From Bacillus sp. FJAT-42376 (lineage in GTDB: Bacteria; Bacillota; Bacilli; Bacillales; Bacillaceae), in contig NZ_CP033906.1 of assembly GCF_003816055.1 (NCBI RefSeq), forward strand, positions 4,189,249 to 4,253,248: a stretch of DNA of 64,000 nt, written 5' to 3'. The position numbers and the translations under genes are program-made. Below the pieces are notes generated by a model. That model was not told the origin of the DNA, ran no database searches, and worked only from the letters and a program-made list of their open reading frames with translations. The first letter of the stretch is position 1; every line of letters begins with the position of its first letter. This document shows, piece after piece, positions 8,803 through 18,200 of the stretch.

Positions 8803-9933
8803 ATGAACCCTGTTATAAAGAAAACGCTGCTGCCGATTATTCAGAAGGAAGGCTGTATCGAGATTACGCTCAATTATATAGCAACCGATATTGAGGATCC
8901 GGATGGCGGAATCTATCAGCTATGCGGGCTGCTGGACGGAAAGCATTCTATCGCTGACATATCAGCGGAGCTTTCCCTGTCGAAAGAGGAAGTAATGGAT
9001 GCGGTTCAAGCGTTAGACAGTCTCGGATTTGTAGAATATGAGTACGAGCCGCCCGATTATACAGTGACAGAGCTCGAGCGCTACCGCTCAAATTTTAACT
9101 ATTTTTCCGGTTTCTCCAATCTGGATGTAAGCAAATATGATATTCAGGATCGCCTTAGAAACAAAAAGGCTGTGGTGCTCGGCTTAGGAGGAGGAAGCCT
9201 TGCCGCATCTTTCCTCGCAGGGATGGGTATTGGGGAAATTGCCGGAGTGGACTTTGATATCGTGGAGCGCTCCAATTTGAATAGGCAGTGCCTGTATAAT
9301 GAAGAAGATATCGGACGTTTAAAAACAGACGCTGCCCGGGAAAAAGTACTGAAAATCAACCCCGACATCAGGATGACGGTCCATAATCTTGAGGTTGGCT
9401 CGTACATGGATCTGCTCCCTATTCTTGAAGGAGCGGACGTGGTAATTAATATGATTGACCAGCCGGCAATCAGCTCATTGCGTTGGGTCAGCGCTGCGTG
9501 TGTCAAGCTGAATATTCCTTATTATACCGGCGGCGTGAATCACCAAATTGTCCAGCTTGACCGGGTCATACCAGCGAACGGTGACCCATGCTACGATTGT
9601 ATGCTGATTCATACGATGTCACGGCATAAAGATTCCGTTTACCGCCTGAAGGAAAGCTATGGGCAAACCTTTTCCAACGTGAATACTGGTTTCGGTCCGA
9701 ATGTATCGCTGTTAACCGGATTGATGATCACAGACGCAGCGAAGCTTTTGACGGGAATTTCCCCTGTATCTAAGCCAATGCTGACAATGGATCTCGCGAG
9801 TTTGACCATTGAGCAAAGTGAGTTCGGAACAGAAAGACTTGCCTGCTGTCCGACGTGTTCAGGCTCATTTGAACAGCTGGCTTCGTTTGAGGAGCTTCAA
9901 AAGCTTGCTGAAGGGGAGCTGGCAGAAGCATGA
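8803..9933 (+). CDS. E1/ThiF-family adenylyltransferase with N-terminal PqqD-like domain
   Basis: A 376-residue enzyme expected to activate a carboxylate with ATP. Residues ~1-85 form a PqqD-like winged helix (CGLLDGKHSI, LSKEEVMDAVQALDSLGFVE), the peptide-binding module of many RiPP enzymes. Residues ~115-360 form the ThiF/MoeB/MccB fold: nucleotide loop GLGGGSLA (127-134), VDFDIVE and the family hallmark SNLNRQ (157-162). Two Cys pairs, C263/C266 and C349/C352, make the usual structural zinc site. No YcaO partner is present, which argues against azole formation and favours an MccB/PaaA-like role. The start follows GGGAGG, and the stop overlaps the next ATG by 4 bases. Confidence 0.82.
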   Translation: MNPVIKKTLLPIIQKEGCIEITLNYIATDIEDPDGGIYQLCGLLDGKHSIADISAELSLSKEEVMDAVQALDSLGFVEYEYEPPDYTVTELERYRSNFNYFSGFSNLDVSKYDIQDRLRNKKAVVLGLGGGSLAASFLAGMGIGEIAGVDFDIVERSNLNRQCLYNEEDIGRLKTDAAREKVLKINPDIRMTVHNLEVGSYMDLLPILEGADVVINMIDQPAISSLRWVSAACVKLNIPYYTGGVNHQIVQLDRVIPANGDPCYDCMLIHTMSRHKDSVYRLKESYGQTFSNVNTGFGPNVSLLTGLMITDAAKLLTGISPVSKPMLTMDLASLTIEQSEFGTERLACCPTCSGSFEQLASFEELQKLAEGELAEA

Positions 9934-11141
9934 GCCATACACTTACTCTTCAATCCGTTGTCGACTGTTCCCATCTTTCCATCCAGCCTGAAGGCGATGA
10001 ATTTTCCATTGGCGATTCATCGATCGGAGAATTTCTGCGTGTTCCTGAAGTTGCCGTTGATGTTGTAAGGCTATTGGACGGAAAAAACACATTGCTGCAG
10101 GTGAAAACGAAAATTGACCGCAAGTACGGAGAAGATGTGGATGTCCTTGATTTTGTGGAGATGCTGAAAGAATGCGATTTGATTTATAAAATCGATTCAG
10201 AGGTGCTGAACGATTCTTTTCAAAAAGAAGTAAATCCTGTTCTTTTTACTTTAGGCCGCATTTTTTTCAGCAGGGCCGCCAATCTTTTGTATGTGGTGTC
10301 TTTTGCCGCTCTTATTCTTTTACTCATTCTTCACCCTGCTCTCATCCCTACATTCCGGGATATGTTTGTCTTTGAGCCGGTGGGATTGAGCGGATTGATT
10401 TTCCTTGTAGTGGGATGGGGGCTCACATTGATTCACGAATTCGCCCATCTGCTTGCGGCCTCCAAAGAAAAAGTCCATTCGAAAATAAGGCTCAACTTAC
10501 GAATGATCTTTCTTGTTGCCGAAACTGATATGACCGGGCTTTGGGGAAAGCCCAAAAAGAACCGCTACGTTCCATTCCTGGCAGGGATGGCCTGGAACAC
10601 CGTCATCGCGCTCGGATGCTTTGCCGTCCAGCTGGTCTCAGCTTCAGAACTGGCGGTTGCTTTTGCAAGAATGATAGCCCTGATTACCCTATATGGATTT
10701 GTCTGGCAGTTCATCATTTTTCTCCGAACCGATGTTTACTATGTCATCTCAAATTGGAAAAACACATCCGCCATGCATGAACACAGTCTTCTGTTTTTGA
10801 GAAAAACGGTTCTGCGGAAAGACGCGGCAGAGTGGGAGGCCCTCCCTCTTCATGAAAAGAAGAATGCACAATGGTTTGGTATTCTGTATATCATTGGGGG
10901 CTTCATATCTGTAAGCTTAACCCTTTATCTCCAGGTTCCGGCCATTTGGTACACCATTTCCTATGCCGTCCGCTCGCTAAGCACCTACACCTACAGCTCC
11001 TACTATTTCTGGGACAGCTTGATGGTTGTTACCGTCGGTGTTATTGAACTGGCCATCTGGCTGATTGGGTTAAAAAATGCACGGAAAGACCGGATTGCGC
11101 GCCGAAACAATCCTCCCAATCAGGAACAGGAAGCTGTATAA
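9930..11141 (+). CDS. M50-type membrane metalloprotease with N-terminal PqqD-like domain
   Basis: A 403-residue polytopic protein. The first ~90 residues repeat the PqqD-like pattern of the neighbouring enzyme (RLLDGKNTLLQVKTKIDRKYGEDVD, cut here). Hydrophobic segments follow at ~112-137 and ~151-168, leading into the zinc motif HEFAH (169-173), typical of site-2-protease-like M50 enzymes. A later segment with FLAGMAWNT may supply the third zinc ligand region. At least three more membrane segments follow. Translation is coupled to the adenylyltransferase (ATGA overlap). I infer that it cleaves or exports the matured peptide; no ABC exporter is present to do so. Confidence 0.78.
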   Translation: MSHTLTLQSVVDCSHLSIQPEGDEFSIGDSSIGEFLRVPEVAVDVVRLLDGKNTLLQVKTKIDRKYGEDVDVLDFVEMLKECDLIYKIDSEVLNDSFQKEVNPVLFTLGRIFFSRAANLLYVVSFAALILLLILHPALIPTFRDMFVFEPVGLSGLIFLVVGWGLTLIHEFAHLLAASKEKVHSKIRLNLRMIFLVAETDMTGLWGKPKKNRYVPFLAGMAWNTVIALGCFAVQLVSASELAVAFARMIALITLYGFVWQFIIFLRTDVYYVISNWKNTSAMHEHSLLFLRKTVLRKDAAEWEALPLHEKKNAQWFGILYIIGGFISVSLTLYLQVPAIWYTISYAVRSLSTYTYSSYYFWDSLMVVTVGVIELAIWLIGLKNARKDRIARRNNPPNQEQEAV

Positions 11142-11161
11142 AGACCATTTTCAACCGAAAT

Positions 11162-11189
11162 AAAGCAAGAGATCCTCTTGCTTTATTTT
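11162..11189 (+). terminator. Intrinsic terminator of the peptide locus
   Basis: A perfect 10-bp stem AAAGCAAGAG/CTCTTGCTTT with a 3-base loop is followed by ATTTTT. It ends the peptide-enzyme-protease unit before the regulator gene. Confidence 0.85.
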
Positions 11190-11289
11190 TCTATTGGCAA
11201 CTGATTTGTATTCCCATTCTCAAAACATACCGTTCATCTCCCTTTAGCCGCACCTCTTCTGTTATGTTAAGAAAAGAAAGGACGACTGC

Positions 11290-12174
11290 ATGGACTTTTC
11301 AAAAATCGGAAAGGAAATCTATTTCTTAAGAAAGACAATCGGCATGTCTCAAAAAGAGCTTGCGGCCGGAATCTGTTCGCAGGCTCAAATCAGCAAGATT
11401 GAGAGAGGGGATGTCTATCCGTATGCCCCCACGTTATATTTAATCGGCCAAAGGCTGGGAGTGGATATCAACTACTTCTTCCATGTCGCCCTTACTTCCA
11501 ACTATCATTATGTAAAGGAAGCCGAATCACACTTCACCACCCTCAGAAGGGAAGAAAAATACGAAGAGATCCTGAATTTTGCAGAAGCTGAAAAGAAAAA
11601 TCCTCTCTATCGAACAAGCCGCTCCTACCAGCAGCTGATTATGTGGCACGAAGCCATCGGTCTCTTTAATCTCACCGGCAAACAAAGAGAAACGCTGGCG
11701 ATGCTTGATGATGCCATCTCCCTTACAAGCTCCACCAGCAAGATCATGACCGAACGCGAAATGGAGATTTTCAACACGAAATGCGTGTTTCTCCTGGATA
11801 TGCAGGACTACGAAAGCCTGCTTCAGCATCATCAAACCATCCTTCAGCACCTCGAACGTGCACCAAGTCTGTCTGACAAAACCCTGAAAACAAGGATTTA
11901 TTTTAACTGTGCCAAGGCCCGGTCAAAACTCGGCCACCATAAAGACTCCATTCAGTTATGCCAAAAAGGAATCCAGTGGTGCTTCAGTGCCGACTCCCTT
12001 TATCTCCTGCCGGAACTTCATTATTGGATGGGACGAAACTATGAAGCTTTACAAGATTCGGTAAAAGCCATTCAATATTTGAAGAAAGCCGGGTATTATT
12101 TTAAGCTGCTGGACAGAGTGCCCTGTCAGAGGATGGTGGAGGAGGATTTGGAGAGGCTTGAGGGTTCATGCTGA
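11290..12174 (+). CDS. XRE-TPR transcriptional regulator (RRNPP/PlcR-like)
   Basis: A 294-residue regulator. Residues 5-65 are an XRE helix-turn-helix (IGKEIYFLRKTIGMSQKELA, SQAQISKIERGD). The remainder is a series of helical TPR-like repeats (KTRIYFNCAKARSKLGHHKDSIQL, LHYWMGRNYEALQDSVKAIQYLKKAG), the layout of PlcR, Rgg and related proteins whose TPR domain binds a short peptide. AAAGGA lies 8 bases before the ATG. It follows the peptide locus on the same strand but after a terminator, so it has its own promoter. It may control that locus in response to the peptide; this is inference from neighbourhood only. Confidence 0.82.
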   Translation: MDFSKIGKEIYFLRKTIGMSQKELAAGICSQAQISKIERGDVYPYAPTLYLIGQRLGVDINYFFHVALTSNYHYVKEAESHFTTLRREEKYEEILNFAEAEKKNPLYRTSRSYQQLIMWHEAIGLFNLTGKQRETLAMLDDAISLTSSTSKIMTEREMEIFNTKCVFLLDMQDYESLLQHHQTILQHLERAPSLSDKTLKTRIYFNCAKARSKLGHHKDSIQLCQKGIQWCFSADSLYLLPELHYWMGRNYEALQDSVKAIQYLKKAGYYFKLLDRVPCQRMVEEDLERLEGSC

Positions 12175-12286
12175 GGTCCTTTCATTCCCGAATGAGAGGC
12201 TGTCCAGAAAGGGATATCTCCGTGAAGTCAAGCACCATCCGCTCCAACCAGCCTACACCAATGCTTTAGATCAAGCATTTCACACA

Positions 12287-12329
12287 AAAACCCCCGGTAT
12301 GCTTCAAATCAAAGCAAACCGGGGGTTTT
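12287..12329. terminator. Bidirectional intrinsic terminator
   Basis: AAAACCCCCGG (12287-12297) pairs with CCGGGGGTTTT (12319-12329). It lies between the convergent regulator and c-di-GMP genes and has A/T tracts on both sides, so it can serve both. Confidence 0.85.
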
Positions 12330-12348
12330 CGATATCCCATTAGACATT

Positions 12349-14787
12349 CTATCTAACGCTGACAGCCGGCTGTTTTTCAAGCATGGCTGTGATGTCTTCC
12401 GCTGCAATCGGGCGGCTAAAAAGGTAGCCTTGTGCTTCATTGCAGTTCTTGTTTTCCAGGAACTTCCTCTGTTCCTCTGTTTCAACGCCTTCTGCAATCA
12501 CCTTTAAATTCAGGTTGTGCGCCATATTGATGATGGTGTCAACAAGGGACGCGTCTTTTGGGTCGGTGTAGATATTTCGTGTAAAGGTTTGGTCGATTTT
12601 CAGTGTATTGATCGGGAATGTCTTCAGGTAGCTGAGAGACGAATAGCCAGTTCCGAAGTCGTCGATGGACAGGTGAATGCCCATGTCTCTGAGCTGCTGC
12701 ATTTTGCTGACGGCATGCTGGGAGTCCTGGATAATGCTCTCCGTCAATTCAAGCTCCAGATAGGCTGGATGAAGATCCGCTCTTGATAAGGTGTCTGTAA
12801 CCATTTCCACGAGATTGCTTTGCTGAAACTGGCGGGAAGAAATGTTCACAGCCATGCGAATCGGGGGATAGCCGTCTTGCTGCCACCTTTTATTCTGAAG
12901 GCAGGCCTCATAAAGCACCCATTCTCCAATCGGCAGGATTAAGCCGGTTTCTTCGGCAATCGGGATAAATTCTGCAGGGGAAATCATGCCCCATTCGGGA
13001 TGATTCCAGCGGAGCAGTGCCTCCACCCCAATGATTGTCCCCGTCGCCACTTCCACTTGAGGCTGATACACAACGGTAAATTCGTTTTGTTTCAGCGCTT
13101 TCCGCATTCCGTTTTCAAGCTGCATTTTCTTTGAAACGATTTCATTCATGCTCGGAGCATAGAACTGGAAGTTGTTTTTCCCGTCTTCCTTCACCCTGTA
13201 CATCGCTGTATCGGCATTCTTTATTAACGTCTCAATGTCACGGCCATCTGCCGGATAGACGGCAATCCCAATGGACGGGGTGACAAACAGCTCGATGTCC
13301 TTGATCGTAATGGACCGGCTGAACAAATCGATGATCATTTTCGCCTTTTTCGTCAGCTCTGTCGTACCGGTGTTAGGAAGGAGAATAATGAACTCATCTC
13401 CGCCCTGCCGGCTGACGGTATCGGACGAATCAAGAGCCGATTTCAGGCGCTTCGCGACTTCCTTCAGCAGCCGGTCCCCCGCATCATGGCCAAGGGTGTC
13501 ATTAATATTCTTAAAGCGGTCCAAATCCATAAACATGATGCCGATTTGCTGCTGAGCAGCATCCGCCTGAATGATTGCGGCCGACAGCCTGTCATTTAAC
13601 AGCAGCCGGTTCGGCAAATCCGTTAACGGATCCCGGTACACCATTTGGTTAATACGTTTCTCATTTTTCTTCCGTTCTGTAATATCCCGGATAATGCTGC
13701 TGAAATAGACCTTGTTGTCTTCCTTCCAGGAGGCCAAGGACAGCTCAATCGGGAACCGGCTCCCGTCTTTTTTCAGCCCCTCAAGCTCCACGGTTTTTCC
13801 GACTACCCGCTCTTCTCCCGTGGAAAGGTAGCGATTCATCCCCTTTTGATGGGCTTCTTTGTACTCGTCCGGGATGATGACCTGCAGGTTCCGGCCGGTC
13901 ACATCTGCCTCCCTGTAGCCAAACATCCTCTCCGCCCCCTCGTTCCAGGAAAGGATGAGGCCCTTCGCATCCGCTAAAATAATCGCATCGTTCGCCGATT
14001 CGAAGACGGAACGGAATTTTCTTTCGGACTGAATGGATTGGTGCTCAAACCGCTGATCCACGAACATGCTGATGAACATAATCCCGAAGATCACCAGCAT
14101 GCAAAAGGCAATGGAATAAGCTAAGAGTGTATTATCCATGGCCGCTTCCATCGACATCGTATGATGGGCATGAGGAGTAAATTTTGCAGCCGCCATTCCT
14201 GTGTAATGCATACCGGCAATCGCGATGCCCATAATGAGCGCACTCCCCGCCTTAATCCGCCAAATACCAGGTTTGCTGTGATTCTGACTTACATACTGCA
14301 GCAAATACAGCGCCACAATGGAGGTTATAAAAGCAATGACAGCTGAAAGGGTCCACAAAAAGGCATCATACTCAATGACAGCCGCCATCTTCATCGCAGC
14401 CATGCCGGTATAATGCATGGATACAATCCCCACTGCCATGAGCAGTGCGGCCAAAACAATTCGCACTCTTCCAGCAGCCGTCTCTCTGCTGATGACATAC
14501 AGCGCCAAACCGGAAGCAATAATCGCTGGAATAATGGAAAGGATGACGACCGTTAAGTCATACGAGACCGGCATCGACAAATGAAGCGCAAGCATCGCCA
14601 CAAAATGCATCGCCCAAATTCCAAGGCCCATCGCAAAGGCACCTGACACGAGCCAAATAAAACGGGCAGGCCGCTTCGCTTTATTAATTTTAATACTGAC
14701 ATCAAGCGCTGCAAACGAAGCTGTAACAGCGATAATGATGGAAAGGATAACAAGTGGAATGTTGTACATGATTGGTGCGTGTTCCAT
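12349..14787 (-). CDS. MHYT-PAS-GGDEF-EAL cyclic-di-GMP signalling protein
   Basis: An 812-residue membrane sensor with both c-di-GMP synthesis and breakdown domains. The N-terminal ~245 residues are seven-helix MHYT repeats (MHFVAM, then MHYTGM twice), thought to bind a metal and sense a gas or redox signal. A PAS domain follows (~255-370), then GGDEF with an intact SRQGGDEF site (so cyclase activity is possible) and EAL with EALLRW, which suggests phosphodiesterase activity. AAGGAG is 13 bases from the ATG. Monocistronic. It may influence the surface protein and exopolysaccharide genes nearby, but no direct link is visible. Confidence 0.93.
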   Translation of the reverse strand: MEHAPIMYNIPLVILSIIIAVTASFAALDVSIKINKAKRPARFIWLVSGAFAMGLGIWAMHFVAMLALHLSMPVSYDLTVVILSIIPAIIASGLALYVISRETAAGRVRIVLAALLMAVGIVSMHYTGMAAMKMAAVIEYDAFLWTLSAVIAFITSIVALYLLQYVSQNHSKPGIWRIKAGSALIMGIAIAGMHYTGMAAAKFTPHAHHTMSMEAAMDNTLLAYSIAFCMLVIFGIMFISMFVDQRFEHQSIQSERKFRSVFESANDAIILADAKGLILSWNEGAERMFGYREADVTGRNLQVIIPDEYKEAHQKGMNRYLSTGEERVVGKTVELEGLKKDGSRFPIELSLASWKEDNKVYFSSIIRDITERKKNEKRINQMVYRDPLTDLPNRLLLNDRLSAAIIQADAAQQQIGIMFMDLDRFKNINDTLGHDAGDRLLKEVAKRLKSALDSSDTVSRQGGDEFIILLPNTGTTELTKKAKMIIDLFSRSITIKDIELFVTPSIGIAVYPADGRDIETLIKNADTAMYRVKEDGKNNFQFYAPSMNEIVSKKMQLENGMRKALKQNEFTVVYQPQVEVATGTIIGVEALLRWNHPEWGMISPAEFIPIAEETGLILPIGEWVLYEACLQNKRWQQDGYPPIRMAVNISSRQFQQSNLVEMVTDTLSRADLHPAYLELELTESIIQDSQHAVSKMQQLRDMGIHLSIDDFGTGYSSLSYLKTFPINTLKIDQTFTRNIYTDPKDASLVDTIINMAHNLNLKVIAEGVETEEQRKFLENKNCNEAQGYLFSRPIAAEDITAMLEKQPAVSVR

Positions 14788-15127
14788 TTATGGCTGGATC
14801 TCCTTATTGGGGGATTTTCATTGGTTTTTCTTTCTATGTATATCGGCTGGGGGAGGAGATTTTTGATAGATTGTGGAGAGTATTAGAGGAATTTTTAAGC
14901 CTCCTTAATCATGAACCCAGTATTGGATACCATATCCCAATGAAAAAACAATTGAATAAGGACAATAGTGGATAGTCAAGGAAGGATTTATTAATATTTA
15001 TATTTCTGATTTTCTCTTGATTTTATTTAGTGCTTTTAACATTGAAGTCCAGTCTGCCTTATGGAGGCTTTTTGTATTATCAAAGTTTTTAAGCAAAAAT
15101 TCCCTGTTCGAATATGATCATACAATA
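14788..15127. other. Intergenic region without a supported gene
   Basis: About 340 bases between two minus-strand genes. The only open frames lack ribosome binding sites and overlap the c-di-GMP gene start. Nothing else was recognised before the terminator at 15128. Confidence 0.5.
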
Positions 15128-15160
15128 TTAAAAGGGATGGCCTAAGCCACCCCTTTTAAT
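15128..15160 (-). terminator. Intrinsic terminator downstream of the surface-protein gene
   Basis: AAAAGGGATGGC pairs with GCCACCCCTTTT around a 4-base loop, with A/T tracts on both sides. In the minus-strand sense it lies 66 bases after the stop of the 1269-residue protein. Confidence 0.75.
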
Positions 15161-15225
15161 TTTATACAAGCTATTCTTGAAGATTCTACCTCTGCTTGAT
15201 AAGCCGATTATAAAGTTGTGCTGCG

Positions 15226-18200
15226 TCAACGGCTTCCCATATCAAACCACATGTCAGAAAATTGAACGGGACGTTTATCGACTCCAAAGATTTCGTTTTG
15301 CAGGCTTGCGATTTCAACTCGATCTGTTGCATCAAAAGCCCCGTTATAGCTGTAATTGATGCGGACCTGGTTTTCTCCGCCTGATAACGCTTCACCCGTA
15401 GTAGATGTAATGCTATCTACATGGAAATTGGAAGCTCCGCCATCCTGACCATCTGTATATGTGAAGGTGAAATCATCCAGCTTTAAAGCTCCAGTAAGTT
15501 GTTCACTGGTGAAAACCGGATAATTAAATGTTAAATCTATAAAACCTGTACCCTCTTGATTGTGCATGGAAGTTGACCGTATTGGTCCCTGATGTTGAAG
15601 AGCTCCAAACCGATAGTTTCTATCAGATATCATCATTCCAGGATTATGGAACCTTCCGCCAAATTCACCATCTTTATCATTCAGCTGGAATCTCAATTCA
15701 GAGCTTTCAATTACTCCAATGGAATATACTTTTAATGTCTTGTCTGCTTCTATTGGAATATTATGTTCTAAAAGGTTAATCCATTCTCCATTTTCAATTT
15801 GGCACCATAATTGCATACCTGCGTCCGCAGATAAGTCTTCCGTTTCGAGTTCCATAGCTCCTGTATAGACGCCAATACCATTTTCCCTTTCATGCACATC
15901 CAGTGAGAGCTCGAGTGGTGTAATATTTGGGAAAAGAACTTCAGCTTCTGTACCAGCTGCTGGGGCTTCACTTAATGGCGGTACTGTAAAATTATCACTT
16001 CCGGGTTTTGTCTCTATGATATAACTATGATAAACATAAACTTTTCCATTAAACGCATAAAAGGCTTCTTCAAGTGCCTTTTGAGCTTCTTTGTATTCCT
16101 CTTCTGTTTTCCCAAATGTATCCGCAATAGCTTTTGCTGCTTGTAAATCTAATGCAAACTGATCAACAGCTGCCTGAGGGAAATCACCGACTCCACTCCC
16201 TGTATGTATATTTTCTTTGAAGGAAGTATAGTCTTTAATCTTTTCCAATAAAAGACCGCGGTCAGTAATGACTCTTGTCTTCAAGAAGTCCCTTATCGCG
16301 TTATTCAGGGATTCGATGGCCTGTTCCATTGTCTCGTCACTAGGATTTTCACCTAGGCTATTCACATTCTCAAGTGCATCTTCCAACTGATTAAAAGAAG
16401 CCTGCGGATAGTTTCCGTGCTCTTTACCAGCGATTTCGTCCTTTAGAATGGATTTCGCCTGGTAAATAGTCTGACTGAATTCAATTTCCCGCGGAGCAGA
16501 AGATAAAATTCTGTTTACAGGAACTACCTCTACGCTTCCACCATTATTGGTTACCTTCAGCTCAAAAACGAACCAATAGTCACTTCCTTCTGTGTCTTCC
16601 GTTAATGGGGCAGTCGGAACTGAAAAAACATTATCTGCTGTCAGAGAATTACCTTTAAAGATTTCAACTTTTCCCTTAGATTCATTAAGTGGTCTTTCTC
16701 CTGAATAGTTATTTACGTAGAATCTATATGTTCCGTTAGTCAGTTTTCGGATAGTCGTTGTTTCTGGTCCGTAAGATTCCGTATCATCCCAGTCAAGGTC
16801 TACAGCATTTGTTTCTCCATTACCTGATACTCTTTCTGCATACCACGTATGAAATTTGCCGCCATCTGCTCTAGGCCCGACTAAGTGAGAATCTAAGTCT
16901 CTGGGTCTTTCATCCCAGGTAAGCATGATTTTCAGTTCATTGGAAGCGGCAGCTCTAATTGCTGTTTCATTTACTAGCGTATTAAATTTCGTTGTATTTG
17001 CTGCTCCTAATAAATAAGTCGTTACATAGCCTGATTTGGAAAGCTCTGCTGTATATTCTCCTTGAGGAACATTTACCCAGTAGTTACCATACTCATCCGT
17101 GGTAACCGTTTTGAATATTGCACCATATTTGGAGTCAAATCCCTCACGGATTTTCAGCTGCATTCCGCTGATCCCAACACCATAGATATCCGTTATTCTT
17201 CCTCCAAAACCTTGAGCAATCGTATATTCCTTTGTAATCCTTTCGCCCGAAACTTTTGAATCCGCTCTCGGAGTGATGCTGACCTCTAATTTTTTATCCA
17301 TATTCCCTGTAAGAATGACAGGTGTAAAAGTAAACGTATTTCTAGCATTGTTGTATTGAAGGTTACTCAGGGTGATCAGCTGTCCATCTAATTTCGCTGT
17401 AATATCAAAGTCTTCCTGAGTAAGACCAGCTACATAGTCTTTCATTTGCAGAGTAAGAGAAGATGGTGATAAAACCACATCGGTCAGTGCCGTTTTTTCA
17501 ACTTGAGAATAGCCGGTTGTGTGATTTTCATTATTAACCGTTACAATAGTTCCAATATCCAGTACTAAGTTCGCAGGTGGTTGTTCTATAGAGGAGCCAT
17601 TTGCATGTGCATTCACAGCTGCATGTTCAATAACCCCTCTTCCAAGCACTGTCGCCACTGCATTGAGGACCAAACTCCTAATGTCTGTCGCCTGATCAAG
17701 ATGAATCCTAACCTGAGTCGCTCTATTATTAACGGTTTCAAAATTTCCGATCAACTCTACCTGAAGTCCTGAGCCTGCTGCAGTTTGAACACTTTCTGAA
17801 ACCGTTACATTGGTAAATCCGTCACCTCCTGCTGCAAGATCATCTTCCTCAATTTTAGCTGCAGATTCTAAATGAACCTCAGCAACTTGAGTATTCCCGC
17901 TTGCCACTATTCGAACTTTCCCATCATTCTTGTTCACAATGACAGTCGCAAGAACAGAATCCGTAAAATGAATACTGTTTTCCCCGCCGCCTTTTACGAG
18001 TGTTTTGCCTTCAACCTTTACACCATTTAAAAATACGTCTCCCTGTCCGATTCCTTCATCCAGGATCAGATCGCCTTTGATATGAAGATTTTTCAGATTC
18101 ACTCCGGCAACCGATACCGTGACGTTTCCATCAATGGTTTCTACAGTATCTTTTCCGTAATCTCCTGCAGCAGTAATAGTTGAAGGGATTGCAGAAGCAG

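Noticed and set aside
8803..9933. ThiF-like gene as thiamine or molybdopterin biosynthesis
   Set aside because: The N-terminal PqqD-like domain, the adjacent peptide ORF and the protease, and the absence of thi/moa genes argue against it.
14772..14975. 67-codon plus-strand frame at the c-di-GMP gene start
   Set aside because: Overlaps the start of a certain gene and has no start signal of its own.
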